From contig NZ_CP011270.1 of NCBI RefSeq assembly GCF_001610835.1, positions 3,366,001 through 3,430,000 of the forward strand: a stretch of DNA of 64,000 nucleotides, given 5' to 3'. The number at the start of each line of letters is the position of its first letter. The stretch's first letter is position 1. Positions 17,590 to 28,161 of this stretch are shown here, piece by piece. A program made the position numbers and the translations under genes. The stretch comes from Planctomyces sp. SH-PL14 (GTDB lineage: Bacteria > Planctomycetota > Planctomycetia > Planctomycetales > Planctomycetaceae). The notes under the pieces were generated by a model, which did no database searches, was not told the origin of the DNA, and worked only from the letters and a program-made list of their open reading frames with translations.

Positions 17590-18960
17590 ATGCAGGTCTC
17601 GGGGAAAGCTACGCGCATCCGTCTTCTGGATTTCCACACCCCGCAGATGCGGGCGTTCCACATGACGTGGTTCGCGTTCTTCCTCTGCTTCTTCGCCTGG
17701 TTCGGGATCGCCCCCCTCATGCCGATCGTCCGGCAGGAGCTGTCGCTCACCAAGGACCAGATCGGCTGGTGCATCATCGCCTCCGTGGCGATCACCGTCT
17801 TCGCCCGCCTGTTCATCGGCTGGCTCTGCGACCGGATCGGACCCCGCCTCTGCTACACGGGGCTCCTGCTCGTGGCATCGCTCCCCGTCATGGGAATCGG
17901 CTTCGCCCACGACTACACGACGTTCCTCCTGTTCCGCGTCGCCATCGGGGCGATCGGAGCCTCGTTCGTCATCACGCAGTACCACACCTCGCTGATGTTC
18001 GCCCCCAACTGCGTCGGGACCGCTAACGCCACAACCGCCGGGTGGGGGAACGTCGGCGGCGGAGTGACGCAGGTCGTCACGCCGGCGCTCTACGCCCTCT
18101 TTCTCACGACGCTCGGCCTCAGCACCGCCGCCAGCTGGCGGGCCAGCATGTTCGTGGCCGGCCTCGTCTGTGCCCTGACCGGCATCCTCTACTACTTCTT
18201 CACGCAGGACACGCCGGAAGGAAACTTCAGCGACCTGCGGAAAGCAGGCGTGATCCCCGCCAGCAAGAACTCCAAGGGGGGCTTCCTGGAAGCCTGTCGC
18301 GATCCGCGGGTCTGGGCCCTGTTTGTGCTCTACGGCGCCTGCTTCGGCGTCGAGCTGACGATCAACAACGTCGCCGCCCTCTACTTCGTCGACTACTTCG
18401 ACTACTTCCGGTCAATGGACAGCACGAAGGCGATGGGAACCGCGGGACTCATCGCCGGCTCGTTCGGGATGATGTGCCTCTTCGCCCGGACCCTCGGCGG
18501 CTACTACGGAGACAAGTTCGGCCTGCGGTATGGCCTCGGCGGCCGGACCAGGTGGCTGTTCGCCGTCGTCTTCTGCGAAGGACTCTCGCTGATTCTCTTC
18601 TCCCGCGTCACCTCGCTGGCCCTCGCCGTCCCGATGCTGATGTTCTTCAGCTTCTTCGTCCAGATGTCGACGGGCGCGACCTTTGCAGTCGTCCCGTTCA
18701 TCAACCGACGGGCGCTCGGGTCGGTGTCGGGGATCGTCGGAGCCGGCGGAAACGTCGGGGCGGTCGCCGCAGGGTTCCTGTTCAAGACGTCGGCCATCAC
18801 CTGGCCGACCGCGCTCCTGATCCTGGGGATCGTCGTGACGGTGTCCGCCTTCTCGGCCCTCGCGATCCGGTTCTCCGCGGAAACCGAAGACACCCTCCAG
18901 CCGGCGGCCGAGCCCGCCGCGAGCGACCGGCCGGCGACGGTCGTCCCGGTCGGCGCCTGA
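17590..18960 (+). CDS. narK: Nitrate/nitrite transporter of the NNP family (MFS)
   Basis: A 456-residue, 12-helix major facilitator protein of the inner membrane. Two nitrate signatures are clear: AGWGNVGGGVTQ in the fifth helix region and GIVGAGGNVGAVAAGF in the second half, as in NarK/NasA-type porters. It should import nitrate for the downstream reductases. GGTGGAG lies 6 bases upstream of the ATG. It is the first gene of the nitrate operon, behind a 460-base control region with two matching dyads. The next gene starts about 100 bases downstream. Confidence 0.93.
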   Translation: MQVSGKATRIRLLDFHTPQMRAFHMTWFAFFLCFFAWFGIAPLMPIVRQELSLTKDQIGWCIIASVAITVFARLFIGWLCDRIGPRLCYTGLLLVASLPVMGIGFAHDYTTFLLFRVAIGAIGASFVITQYHTSLMFAPNCVGTANATTAGWGNVGGGVTQVVTPALYALFLTTLGLSTAASWRASMFVAGLVCALTGILYYFFTQDTPEGNFSDLRKAGVIPASKNSKGGFLEACRDPRVWALFVLYGACFGVELTINNVAALYFVDYFDYFRSMDSTKAMGTAGLIAGSFGMMCLFARTLGGYYGDKFGLRYGLGGRTRWLFAVVFCEGLSLILFSRVTSLALAVPMLMFFSFFVQMSTGATFAVVPFINRRALGSVSGIVGAGGNVGAVAAGFLFKTSAITWPTALLILGIVVTVSAFSALAIRFSAETEDTLQPAAEPAASDRPATVVPVGA

Positions 18961-19058
18961 TCCGGTCCTGAGTTCCACCGGCCCGCCTGGGGGCACGCTC
19001 CCCTCCCACCGGACCGGCCCCTTCCCTCCCTGAGTTCGCAAACCGACGGTTCCCATCT

Positions 19059-20819
19059 GTGAGCGAGATTGCCCTTCCCCACCGACCTCTGACGCTGCAG
19101 GACTGCTGCGACGGTCTGCCCTCCGCAGCGGTGGGGAACGACGGGGCGTCGCTGGTGAGCCTGCTCCTGCGGCAGCAGCAGCAGCTCAGCGCAGTCGAAG
19201 AGTTCTCGCGGGTCCACGAAGAGCACGCTCTCCCGGCCCAGGCGAAGTACTACTCCCGCCTCCTCCCCGCCGCGCCTCCGGGACCGGGCCAGCAGTACGC
19301 CTTCGAGGTCGATCTCGACCGCTGCTCTGGCTGCAAGGCGTGCGTCACCGCCTGCCACGCCCTCAACGGCCTCGATGACAAGGAGACCTGGCGCGACGTC
19401 GGGCTCATGATCGGCGGGACCGAGACGCATCCGGTGATGCAGCACGTCACCGCCGCCTGCCACCACTGCGTCGAGCCGGGCTGCATGAGCGCCTGCCCGG
19501 TCGACGCCTACGAGAAGGACCCGGTCACCGGAATCGTCCGCCACCTCGACGACCAGTGCTTCGGCTGCCAGTACTGCACGCTCGCCTGCCCGTACGACGT
19601 CCCCAAGTACCACTCGGGAAAAGGGATCGTCCGGAAGTGCGACATGTGTTCCAGCCGGCTCAGTAACGGGGAAGCCCCGGCCTGCGTCCAGTCCTGCCCG
19701 CACGAGGCGATCGCGATCCGCATCGTCGACGTCGCGACGGTCATCGAGAACGCCGAGGTGGACGACTTCCTCCCCGGCGCTCCCGAGCCGCACCTCACCT
19801 ACCCGACCACGACCTACAAGTCCCGCCGCGTCTTCCCCCGCAATCTGCTCCCGGCGGACTACTACTCGATCTCCCCGCAGCACCCGCACTGGCCGCTGGT
19901 CCTGATGCTGGTCCTGACGCAGCTCTCGGTCGGGGCCTTCGCGACCGGCTGCCTCATCGAACAGAACGTCGCGCCGCACCTCGTGCCGCTCTTCCGCCCG
20001 TTCCACGCCACGATCGCCCTGGCGATGGGCCTCCTGGCCCTCGGGGCGAGCACGCTGCACCTCGGCCGTCCGCAGTACGCCTTCCGCGGGATCATCGGCC
20101 TGCGGCACTCCTGGCTCAGCCGCGAGATCCTCGCCTTCGGACTCTTCGCCGGCGTCGCCGTCCCCTACGCCGCCCTCTGCTGGGCCGGCTCCTGGCCGGA
20201 CCTCGCCGCGCACCCCTGGATCCAGCCGTTCCTGCCGTACGTGTCGCATCTCGGCTGGGGGGTCGCGGCTCTCGGAGCGGTGGGGGTCTTCTGCTCCGCG
20301 ATGATCTACGTCTTCACGAAGCGTGAGTTCTGGAACCTGGAACGGACGCTGACCCGCTTCGGCCTCACGTCGGCGGTCCTGGGGATCGCCACCCTCTGGA
20401 CGACGATCGCCCTGATGGACGCCCTCCTCGGCAACACGACGAGCCGGGCCCTCGCCGACGCCCTCACGATCCCGCTCGCCCGGGCCCTCGTCCTGGCCTC
20501 GTCGGTGAAGGTCGCCTTCGACCTGCTGCTCCTCCGGCATCTGATGAGCTTCCGCAACTCGCCGATGAAGCGGTCGGCACTCCTCGTGATCCGCCCCCTG
20601 GCTTCGATCTCCGCGGTCCGGCTGGTCGCCGGGTTCGCGGCCGGCATCCTGCTGCCGCTGTGGATCCTCGGCCGCCTGGGCAATCCGCAGTCCGCTCCGT
20701 CCCACCTCATCCCGGTCCTGTTCGTCTGGGCCGGGTGCGTCGTCGCGGAACTGGCCGAGCGGTACCTGTTCTTCGCCGCCGTCTCCGCCCCCCGCATGCC
20801 GGGAGGGGTCCGATCATGA
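19059..20819 (+). CDS. Fusion of four-cluster ferredoxin and DmsC-like membrane anchor, nitrate reductase electron-transfer subunit
   Basis: A 586-residue fusion. Residues about 85-260 form a DmsB/NrfC-type ferredoxin with four cysteine groups ([42 protein letters not shown]...CVQSCP), enough for four 4Fe-4S clusters. Residues about 285-580 form a DmsC-like anchor with about eight transmembrane helices that would oxidise quinol. Its stop overlaps the start of the molybdopterin subunit gene by four bases (ATGA), so the two are translationally coupled and surely partners. This implies quinol-derived electrons for nitrate reduction. The start is a GTG without a clear ribosome site. Confidence 0.88.
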   Translation: MSEIALPHRPLTLQDCCDGLPSAAVGNDGASLVSLLLRQQQQLSAVEEFSRVHEEHALPAQAKYYSRLLPAAPPGPGQQYAFEVDLDRCSGCKACVTACHALNGLDDKETWRDVGLMIGGTETHPVMQHVTAACHHCVEPGCMSACPVDAYEKDPVTGIVRHLDDQCFGCQYCTLACPYDVPKYHSGKGIVRKCDMCSSRLSNGEAPACVQSCPHEAIAIRIVDVATVIENAEVDDFLPGAPEPHLTYPTTTYKSRRVFPRNLLPADYYSISPQHPHWPLVLMLVLTQLSVGAFATGCLIEQNVAPHLVPLFRPFHATIALAMGLLALGASTLHLGRPQYAFRGIIGLRHSWLSREILAFGLFAGVAVPYAALCWAGSWPDLAAHPWIQPFLPYVSHLGWGVAALGAVGVFCSAMIYVFTKREFWNLERTLTRFGLTSAVLGIATLWTTIALMDALLGNTTSRALADALTIPLARALVLASSVKVAFDLLLLRHLMSFRNSPMKRSALLVIRPLASISAVRLVAGFAAGILLPLWILGRLGNPQSAPSHLIPVLFVWAGCVVAELAERYLFFAAVSAPRMPGGVRS

Positions 20820-23047
20820 ACCAGCTCGTCGAGCGGATCGCCGATCTCCCGATTCTCTCCCTCCTGCACCAGCGGGACGGACGGCTGACCCGCGAACTCC
20901 TCCAGCACCCGACCGGCTACGGCCTCGGCCAGCTTCCCGACGCCGTCCGCCCGAACGCGACGACCAACATGGTCTGCGGGTTCTGCTCCACCGGCTGCGG
21001 ACTGCGGATTCACCTGCAGGATGGCGAGGCGGTCAGCCTCTCGCCGCTCACGAGCTATCCCGTGAACCTCGGGATGGCCTGCCCGAAGGGGTGGGAAGCC
21101 CTCTCGGTTCTCGACGCTCCGGACCGCGCCACAACGCCGCTTCTCAAGAACACCCGCGACCAGCTCGAGCCGGTGAGCTGGGACACCGCCCTCCAGACCT
21201 TCACCGGACGGATGAAGGCGATCCAGGCCAAGCACGGTCCGCACTCGGTCGCCTTCCTCAGCACCGGCCAGATCCCCACCGAGGAGATGGCCTACCTGGG
21301 AGCCCTGGCCAAGTTCGGCATGGGGATGCTCCACGGCGACGGTAACACGCGGCAGTGCATGGCGACCTCCGTCGTCGCCTACAAGCAGGCGTTCGGCTTC
21401 GACGCCCCTCCCTACACGTATGCGGACTTCGAGGAGTCCGACGCCCTCGTCTTCGCCGGCAGCAACCCCTGCATCGCCCACCCGATCATGTGGGAGCGGG
21501 TCATGCGGAACCGCCGCTCGCCGGAGATCGTCGTCATCGATCCCCGGATGACCGAGACGGCGATGTACGCCACGCAGCACCTCGCCATCAAACCGAAGTC
21601 CGACCAGGCGCTGTTCTACGGCGCGGCCCGGATCCTGTTCGAAAAGGGCTGGGTCGACCGGAAGTTCATCGAAGTCTCGACCGAAGGGATCGAGGCCTTC
21701 GAAGCGTTCGTCGCGCCCTTCGACCTCCCGCGGGTCGTCGCCGAGACCGGCCTCAAGGCGGAGCAGATCGAGCGGTTCGCCGAGACGATCCACGACCGCG
21801 AGCGGGTCTCGTTCTGGTGGACCATGGGGGTCAACCAGAGCTACCAGGGAGTCCGGACCGCCCAGGCGATCATCAACCTGGCGCTGATGACCGGGAACAT
21901 CGGCCGGCCGGGGACCGGGGCGAACTCGATCACCGGCCAGTGCAACGCGATGGGCTCGCGGCTGTTCAGCAACACCACGAACCTCCTCGGCGGCCACGAC
22001 TTCGCCAACGCCGCCCACCGCGAGAAGGTCGCCGGAATCCTGGGGATCGACGCCGCCCGCATCCCCAGCGAAGGGAGCTGGTCCTACAACGAGATCATGG
22101 AAGGGATCCTGCGGGACCGGATCAAGGGGCTGTGGGTCGTCTGCACCAACACGGCCCACTCCTGGATCAACCAGGGCTTTGCCCGCGAGATGCTCGAGCG
22201 GCTCGACTTCCTGGTCGTGCAGGACATGTACCACACGACCGAGACCGCCCGGATGGCGGACCTCGTCCTCCCCGCCGCGGGCTGGGGGGAGAAGGAAGGG
22301 ACCTTCATCAACTCCGAGCGGCGGTTCGGCGTCCTCAAGAAGGTCCGCCGCGCCCCGGGAGAAGCCCTCGCCGACTTCCATATCTTCCAACTCATCGCCC
22401 ACTACTGGGGCTGCGCGGACCTGTTCACCCGCTGGACCTCGCCCGCCGCGGTCTTCGAGATCATGAAGGCCTGCTCCCGCGGGCAGCCGTGCGACTTCAG
22501 CGGGATGCAGGACTACCGCTGGATCGACGAGCGGGGGGGCGTCCAGTGGCCCTGTCCCGCCGCTGACTCCGGCGCAGCTCCCGATCCGACCCAGGAGCGG
22601 CGGCTGTTCGAAGACGGCCGGTTCTATACGCCGTCGGGCCGCGCGAAGTTGCTATTCGAAGAGCCCCGGCCGATGCCGGAGCCGCCGACCGCCGCCTATC
22701 CCTACATCCTCCTGACCGGCCGAGGCACCGCCTCCCAGTGGCACACCCAGACCCGGACTGCCAAGTCGGCCGTGCTGCGGAAGCTCTACCCGGAGCAGGC
22801 GTTCGTCGAGATCAATCCGGCCGACGCCCGTGGGCTCAATGTCCGTCCCAACGAGTGGGTCACGGTCGAGTCGCAGCGGGGACGGATGCAGGCGATGGCG
22901 GTCCTGACACCGGCGGTCCAGCGGGGACAGGTCTTCATCCCGATGCACTACGAAGAGACGAACCAGCTCACGGACGCGGTGTTCGATCCCTACTCCAAGC
23001 AGCCCTCCTACAAGGCGTGCGCGGTACGGATCGTCCGCCGCCCCTGA
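20816..23047 (+). CDS. nasA: Assimilatory nitrate reductase catalytic subunit (molybdopterin, 4Fe-4S)
   Basis: A 743-residue molybdopterin oxidoreductase of the Nas/Nap group. An N-terminal 4Fe-4S site is formed by Cys54, Cys57, Cys61 and Cys89 ([14 protein letters not shown]). The likely Mo ligand is the Cys in [12 protein letters not shown], and the cofactor segments GIRRPGTG-like [10 protein letters not shown] and NTAHSWINQ are present. The C-terminal molydop-binding domain contains [15 protein letters not shown]. No Tat signal is seen, consistent with a cytoplasmic assimilatory enzyme. It reduces nitrate to nitrite. Placement between the quinol-oxidising fusion and nirA supports the role. 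Naming follows the Klebsiella nas nomenclature. Confidence 0.93.
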   Translation: MNQLVERIADLPILSLLHQRDGRLTRELLQHPTGYGLGQLPDAVRPNATTNMVCGFCSTGCGLRIHLQDGEAVSLSPLTSYPVNLGMACPKGWEALSVLDAPDRATTPLLKNTRDQLEPVSWDTALQTFTGRMKAIQAKHGPHSVAFLSTGQIPTEEMAYLGALAKFGMGMLHGDGNTRQCMATSVVAYKQAFGFDAPPYTYADFEESDALVFAGSNPCIAHPIMWERVMRNRRSPEIVVIDPRMTETAMYATQHLAIKPKSDQALFYGAARILFEKGWVDRKFIEVSTEGIEAFEAFVAPFDLPRVVAETGLKAEQIERFAETIHDRERVSFWWTMGVNQSYQGVRTAQAIINLALMTGNIGRPGTGANSITGQCNAMGSRLFSNTTNLLGGHDFANAAHREKVAGILGIDAARIPSEGSWSYNEIMEGILRDRIKGLWVVCTNTAHSWINQGFAREMLERLDFLVVQDMYHTTETARMADLVLPAAGWGEKEGTFINSERRFGVLKKVRRAPGEALADFHIFQLIAHYWGCADLFTRWTSPAAVFEIMKACSRGQPCDFSGMQDYRWIDERGGVQWPCPAADSGAAPDPTQERRLFEDGRFYTPSGRAKLLFEEPRPMPEPPTAAYPYILLTGRGTASQWHTQTRTAKSAVLRKLYPEQAFVEINPADARGLNVRPNEWVTVESQRGRMQAMAVLTPAVQRGQVFIPMHYEETNQLTDAVFDPYSKQPSYKACAVRIVRRP

Positions 23048-23094
23048 CCTGAGTCCCGCGCCTCCTTCCCACACACGTTTTCCTGTTTCCAGCG

Positions 23095-24936
23095 GTGACC
23101 GACATGTCGACCAGCAACGGATTCACCGAAGCCCAGAAGACCTACCTCCAGGGCTTCGCCATGGGGGCGGACGTCGCCCGCAAGGTCCGCGGCCTGCCGA
23201 TCCTTTCCAACGGCGGCGGTGCCCCGGCCGGCGCCGCGATCCAGCTCGGCCCCCAGGGAGCCCAGGTCCTCGACGGCCCCGCGGCCCCCGCCAACCTCGA
23301 GCGGCAGGCCCAGGACCGGTTCCTTGCCCAGGGGAAGAAACTCAGCAAAGAGGAGCAGGCCAAGCGGGACAAGAACGCCCTCGGCATCTGGAACGAGATG
23401 AAGCAGTCGGCCCGCGAAGGGGTGTTCCCGAAGGGGACCGACGTCTTCCTGTGGAAGTTCCACGGCCTGTTCTACGTTGCCCCCGCGCAGGACTCGTTCA
23501 TGTGCCGGCTCCGGATCCCCGGCGGCGAGCTCAAGGGGTGGCAGCTCCGCGGGATCGCCGACTTGGCGGAAGAGCACGCCGGCGGGTTCATCGACGTCAC
23601 GACCCGCGCCAACCTCCAGATCCGCGAGATCCCGGCCGACCGGGGCTGCGCGGTCCACGAGGGGCTGTGCGACCTGGGGATCATCAACAAGGGTTCCGGG
23701 GCGGACAACATCCGGAACGTCACCTCCTCGGCGACCGCGGGCTTCGATCCCGACGAGCTGATCGACACGCTGCCGCTGGCCAAGGAGATGCACCACCACA
23801 TCCTGAACCACCGCGAACTGTTCGGCCTGCCGCGGAAGTTCAACATCAGCTTCGAAGGGGGCGGGGCGATCGCGACCCTCGAAGACACGAACGACATCGG
23901 TTTCCAGGCGGTCCGCGTCCCCGCCGACCGGGCGTCGGTCGACCTGCCCGAAGGGATCTACTTCCGTCTTACGCTCGGGGGGATCACGGGGCACAAGGAC
24001 TTCGCCCGCGACACCGGCGTCCTGCTCAGTCCGGAGGAGTGCGTCGGCGTGGCCCACGCCATCCTCCGGGTCTTCATCGACCACGGCGACCGGACCGACC
24101 GTCACAAGGCCCGCCTCAAGTACGTCCTCGACGCCTGGGGTTTCCCGAAGTTCATCGAAGCGGTCGAACAGCAGCTCGGCCGCCCGCTCCGGAAGGTCGA
24201 GGCGAACCGCTACGAACTGCCCGCGGTTCCCGACCGCTGGGCCCATGTCGGCGTCCATCGCCAGAAGCAGGAGGGGCGGTCGTACGTCGGCCTCGTGCTT
24301 CCGGTCGGCCGCCTGACCTGCGAGCAGGCGCGGGCCGTCGCCTCGATCGCCGACCGCTACGGCTCGGGCCGCCTCCGCCTCACCGTCTGGCAGAATCTTC
24401 TGATCCCGGACGTCCGGGACGCGGACGTCGAGACGGTCAAGCGGGAGATCGAAACGCTCGGATTGGAGTGGAGCGGGTCTTCGTTCCGCGCGGGGCTCGT
24501 CGCCTGCACCGGCAACGCCGGCTGCAAGTTCGCCGCTTCGAACACCAAGAGCCAGGCGATGCAGCTCGCCAGCTATCTCGAAGAGCGGTTCGACCTCGAC
24601 GTCCCGATCAACATCCACCTCACCGGCTGCCCCAACAGCTGCGCCCAGCACTTCATCGGCGACATCGGCTTCCGCGGGACGAAGGTCGAAGTCGGCGAAG
24701 AGATGGTCGAGGGATACGAGATCGTGGTCGGCGGGGGATACGCGGACAAACAGAGCGTCGCCCGGCAGCTCTTCCCGCAGGTCCCCTTCGAAGAGATCCC
24801 GCCGATCGTCGAGCGGCTGATCGCCTCCTACCTCGACGGCCGGGAAGGGAAGGAGTCGTTCTCCGACTTCGCCAATCGCCAGCCGATCGAGCGCCTCCGC
24901 AGCGTGGCCACCAGTTCCATCGCCGTCGCCGGCTGA
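23095..24936 (+). CDS. nirA: Siroheme nitrite reductase, NirA type
   Basis: A 613-residue member of the nitrite/sulfite reductase family. It has two ferredoxin-like half domains (around residues 125-200 and 370-440) and two siroheme/4Fe-4S domains. The cluster ligands are Cys471 and Cys477 ([10 protein letters not shown]) with Cys512 and Cys516 ([10 protein letters not shown]). It reduces nitrite to ammonium with six electrons. Residues 1-120 are an N-terminal extension ([18 protein letters not shown]) also echoed at the start of the next protein (FNEEQRAWLNGFLAGW), perhaps a shared docking segment. GTG 23095 and ATG 23104 are both possible starts. Context with nasA favours nitrite over sulfite as substrate. 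Confidence 0.92.
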   Translation: MTDMSTSNGFTEAQKTYLQGFAMGADVARKVRGLPILSNGGGAPAGAAIQLGPQGAQVLDGPAAPANLERQAQDRFLAQGKKLSKEEQAKRDKNALGIWNEMKQSAREGVFPKGTDVFLWKFHGLFYVAPAQDSFMCRLRIPGGELKGWQLRGIADLAEEHAGGFIDVTTRANLQIREIPADRGCAVHEGLCDLGIINKGSGADNIRNVTSSATAGFDPDELIDTLPLAKEMHHHILNHRELFGLPRKFNISFEGGGAIATLEDTNDIGFQAVRVPADRASVDLPEGIYFRLTLGGITGHKDFARDTGVLLSPEECVGVAHAILRVFIDHGDRTDRHKARLKYVLDAWGFPKFIEAVEQQLGRPLRKVEANRYELPAVPDRWAHVGVHRQKQEGRSYVGLVLPVGRLTCEQARAVASIADRYGSGRLRLTVWQNLLIPDVRDADVETVKREIETLGLEWSGSSFRAGLVACTGNAGCKFAASNTKSQAMQLASYLEERFDLDVPINIHLTGCPNSCAQHFIGDIGFRGTKVEVGEEMVEGYEIVVGGGYADKQSVARQLFPQVPFEEIPPIVERLIASYLDGREGKESFSDFANRQPIERLRSVATSSIAVAG

Positions 24937-25016
24937 ATCGTCCCGTTGCTGTTCCGACTTCTGTTCACGCCGTCCGTCCTCCCCGATTCCGCGACCGTCC
25001 TCCATCAGGTGTCGTC

Positions 25017-26633
25017 ATGGCTCCTCAATACTCCCTGATTCCTGAATCGGCCCCCTTCAACGAAGAGCAGCGGGCGTGGCTCAACGGGTTCCTCGCCGGC
25101 TGGATGGGGCTGCAGGAGAGCGGAGGGGCGGGCGCCGCGGTGTCGGCGGCCTCGGTCGCGACGGCGCTCCTCGATGGCCCGGCCGCCGGAGAAGCGAAGG
25201 CCGCGGAAGCGGAGGAAGATTTCCCCTGGCACGATTCGTCGATCGTGCTCGACGAACGGCTCCGTCTCGCCGACGGCCGGCCGCTCCAGCGGCGGCTGAT
25301 GGCCGCGATGGCCCAGCTCAACTGCGGCTCCTGCGGCTACGACTGCCGCCGCTACGCCGAAGCGATCGTCTCGGGCGAAGAGAAGAGCCTCAAGCTCTGC
25401 TCCCCCGGCGGGAAAGAGACCGCCAAGGCCCTCAAGGAACTCGTGGCCCTCGACCTGGGGGGCGGAGCCGACGCCGCGGCGAAGGGGGCTGCCAAGCCCG
25501 CCGCTCCGGCCGAGAAGACCTGGTCGCGGACGAATCCGTTCCCGGCCCGCATCCTCGCGATCCACAATCTCAACGGTGAAGCCTCGGCCAAGTACACGTC
25601 CCACGTCGAGATCGACCTCTCGGCGGGGGACCTCACCTACGAAGTCGGCGACGCCCTCGGGGTCTACCCGACGAACTGCGACGCGCTGGTCCAGGAGCTA
25701 ATCGCCCGCATCGGCGGCGCGGCGGACGAGCCGCTGACCGTCGACGGCCGCGTGGTCCCGCTGGCTGAGGCGCTGCGGAACCACTTCTGTCTCGCCGATA
25801 TCAGCGACGACCTTCTCGCACTCCTGACGGAACGGGCCACTGACCCCGCGGAGGTGGCGCTCCTCCGCGGCTGTCAGGAGGATGCCGAGCCGATCGACGG
25901 CTGGGACGTCCTGGAGCTTCTCAAGCATTTTCCCTCGGCCTCGATCACGCCGGCCGAACTGGCGAACGCACTCGCGCCGATGCGGCCTCGCCTCTACTCG
26001 ATCAGCAGTTCGCTCAAGGCTCATCCGGGGCAGGTCCACCTGACGGTTGGACGGGTCTCGTGGACGTTCCGCGAGCGGGGCCGCAAAGGGGTGGCGTCGA
26101 CGATGTTCGCGGACCGCCTGAAGCCGGGGGACAGCGTCCGGGTCTTTGTCCACAAGGCGCACGGCTTCTCGGTCCCGGCGGACGCTGACCGCCCGATGAT
26201 CATGATCGGCCCCGGCACCGGGATCGCTCCGTTCCGGGCGTTCCTGCAGGAGCGGAAGGCCGCGGGCGCGACGGGGAAGAACTGGCTCTTCTTCGGCGAC
26301 CAGCAGGCGGCGACCGACTTCCTCTACCGCGAGGAGCTTCACGGTCTCCAGCAGGCGGGGGTCCTGACGCGGCTCGATGTCGCCTTCAGCCGCGACCAGG
26401 CGGAGAAGATTTACGTCCAGACCCGGATGCTGGAGCAGGGGGAGGCGTTCTGGCAGTGGCTCGACGAAGGGGGCCACGTCTACGTCTGTGGAGATGCGAA
26501 GCGGATGGCGGTCGATGTCGACAAGGCCTTGAGGCAGATCGTGCAGAAGTTTGGCAATCTCTCTGCCGCGGATGCCGATGCCTATGTCGCCCGGATGGCG
26601 AGTGAGAAGCGGTATTGCCGGGACGTCTACTGA
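25017..26633 (+). CDS. CysJ-like FAD/NADPH reductase with an Fe-S domain in place of flavodoxin
   Basis: A 538-residue protein. The C-terminal 370 residues match the CysJ/P450-reductase FAD and NADPH modules: FAD-binding RPRLYSISSS, GVASTMFAD, NADPH-binding IGPGTGIAPFRAFLQ and CGDAKRMAVDV, ending in Tyr as usual. The flavodoxin (FMN) domain of CysJ is absent. Instead residues 103-128 give CGSCGYDC and a fourth Cys 17 residues later, a putative 4Fe-4S site of the PF04060 kind. It probably passes NADPH electrons to the nitrite reductase encoded just upstream. Its first 20 residues resemble the N-terminus of NirA, which supports partnership. Confidence 0.85.
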   Translation: MAPQYSLIPESAPFNEEQRAWLNGFLAGWMGLQESGGAGAAVSAASVATALLDGPAAGEAKAAEAEEDFPWHDSSIVLDERLRLADGRPLQRRLMAAMAQLNCGSCGYDCRRYAEAIVSGEEKSLKLCSPGGKETAKALKELVALDLGGGADAAAKGAAKPAAPAEKTWSRTNPFPARILAIHNLNGEASAKYTSHVEIDLSAGDLTYEVGDALGVYPTNCDALVQELIARIGGAADEPLTVDGRVVPLAEALRNHFCLADISDDLLALLTERATDPAEVALLRGCQEDAEPIDGWDVLELLKHFPSASITPAELANALAPMRPRLYSISSSLKAHPGQVHLTVGRVSWTFRERGRKGVASTMFADRLKPGDSVRVFVHKAHGFSVPADADRPMIMIGPGTGIAPFRAFLQERKAAGATGKNWLFFGDQQAATDFLYREELHGLQQAGVLTRLDVAFSRDQAEKIYVQTRMLEQGEAFWQWLDEGGHVYVCGDAKRMAVDVDKALRQIVQKFGNLSAADADAYVARMASEKRYCRDVY

Positions 26634-26657
26634 GCCAGCCGACCCTCTCCTCTCTTC

Positions 26658-26731
26658 ATCTGTGTTTATCTGTGTTCATCTGTGGCTGAATAGTTCTTTT
26701 TTGCCACAGATAAACACAGATGGACACAGAT
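26658..26731. terminator. Palindromic repeat, family A copy 2, between convergent genes
   Basis: Arms ATCTGTGTTTATCTG / CAGATAAACACAGAT and CATCTGTGGC / GCCACAGAT flank a loop that contains eight T residues. Copy 1 is at 7357. As there, the repeat lies in a short gap between convergent genes, here the reductase (plus) and DUF1501 (minus), which fits a bidirectional terminator. Confidence 0.6.
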
Positions 26732-26752
26732 AAAGGCAAAGGCCTGCCAAGG

Positions 26753-28153
26753 TCAGGCCACGATGTCGTGAACGACACGGCCGTCGACATCCGTCAGCCG
26801 ATAGTCTCGGCCCGCATGCCGATACGTCAGCCGCTCATGATCAAGCCCCAAGAGGTGCAGGATCGTGGCATGGAAGTCATGAACATGCACCTTCTTCTCA
26901 CCGACCGCCACACCATAGTCGTCCGACGAACCGTAGGTCATTCCCCCCTTGACCCCACCTCCCGCCATCCAGGACGAAAACACCTGATGGTGATGCTCGC
27001 GCCCCTTGGCCTCGGCGCTGACGTTGTAAGGGGTCCGGCCGAACTCCGTCGTCCAGACGACCAGAGTCCGCTCCAGAAGACCTGACCGCTTGAGGTCGGT
27101 CAGCAATCCCGCGATCGGCTGATCGATCGCCTGAGCCAGCGGGCCGTGCGCCGCCATGTCGCCGTGCGAGTCCCAGTTGGCCGCCGACCCCGAGCCGGTA
27201 TCGATCAGCTCAATGAACCGCACCCCCCGCTCGACCAGCCGCCGGGCGACGAGACACTGCCAGCCGAACCCGGACGTCGCCCCGCGCTGGAGCCCGTAGA
27301 GCGCGAGCGTCGCCTCGGTCTCCTGCGAGATGTTGAAAGCGTCTGGCGCCTCGCGCTGCATCCCGAAGGCGGTCTCGAACGAGCGGATCCGGGCTTCGAG
27401 TGCCTGATCGGCGGCGCGAGCCTCCTGATGCCCGCGGTTGAGCTCCGCCAGCAGGTCGAGCTCCATCCGCTGCAGCGACTCCGAAGGGGCGAGCGGCGCA
27501 AGGTTCGGCAGCGGCTCATTGCCCGGCAGGACGTGCGTCCCCTGGTGGCAGCCGGGGAGGAAATCGCTCCCCCAGGTCTGAGCCCCGGCGTAGGGGGCGG
27601 CGGGGGCGAGCACCATGAATGAGGGGAGGTTCCGGTTCTCGGTCCCCAGGCCGTAACTGACCCAGGCCCCGATGCTCGGCCGGGCGAAGTTGAACGAGCC
27701 GGTGTGCATCCCCATCGTGGCTTTGTCGTGCCCGGTGTGGTCGCCGGAAACGGAGTTCAGGATGCAGACGTCATCGATCACGCCGCCGATCTGTGGAAAC
27801 AGATCGCTGACCGGCACGCCGCTCTCGCCGCGAAGGCGGAACTCCCAGTTCGGCCGCTTCAGGAACCGCGGGAACTCCCCTTTCTTCCCCTGCCAGTTGT
27901 CGACCGTGATCGTCTTCCCGTGATCGGCAAAGAGCTTCGGCTTGTAGTCGAAGCTGTCGACGTGCGAGGCCCCGCCGGTCGAGAACAGGAAGATCACGTT
28001 CTCGGCCCGGGCCGGAAAGTGCGCCGGCCGCGGCGCGAGCGGATCGGAAGCCGCCGCATGGGCCTCTCCTGTCTCGGTGAGGAGCCCAGCCAAGGCAATG
28101 GAACCGAAGCCGCCGGCGGCGCGAGTCAAAAGTTCTCGGCGGGACAGGGACAT
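26753..28153 (-). CDS. DUF1501 family protein with Tat signal
   Basis: A 466-residue protein. The start ATG 28153 gives the Tat signal MSLSRRELLTRAAGGFGS. The upstream extension in this frame overlaps the neighbouring gene and is not native. DUF1501 hallmarks are FLFSTGGASHVDSFDYKP and TTEFGRTPYN followed by GREHHHQVFSSW. It lies 8 bases downstream of the DUF1549/DUF1553 gene on the same strand, so the two form one transcript. Catalytic function is unknown for the family. Confidence 0.9.
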   Translation of the reverse strand: MSLSRRELLTRAAGGFGSIALAGLLTETGEAHAAASDPLAPRPAHFPARAENVIFLFSTGGASHVDSFDYKPKLFADHGKTITVDNWQGKKGEFPRFLKRPNWEFRLRGESGVPVSDLFPQIGGVIDDVCILNSVSGDHTGHDKATMGMHTGSFNFARPSIGAWVSYGLGTENRNLPSFMVLAPAAPYAGAQTWGSDFLPGCHQGTHVLPGNEPLPNLAPLAPSESLQRMELDLLAELNRGHQEARAADQALEARIRSFETAFGMQREAPDAFNISQETEATLALYGLQRGATSGFGWQCLVARRLVERGVRFIELIDTGSGSAANWDSHGDMAAHGPLAQAIDQPIAGLLTDLKRSGLLERTLVVWTTEFGRTPYNVSAEAKGREHHHQVFSSWMAGGGVKGGMTYGSSDDYGVAVGEKKVHVHDFHATILHLLGLDHERLTYRHAGRDYRLTDVDGRVVHDIVA

Positions 28154-28161
28154 GGCGGCCT

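Noticed and set aside
23451-25016. N-terminal extension of the CysJ-like reductase
   Set aside because: The frame is open through nirA, but its translation there is an Arg/Pro-rich shadow. The homologous protein starts at ATG 25017.
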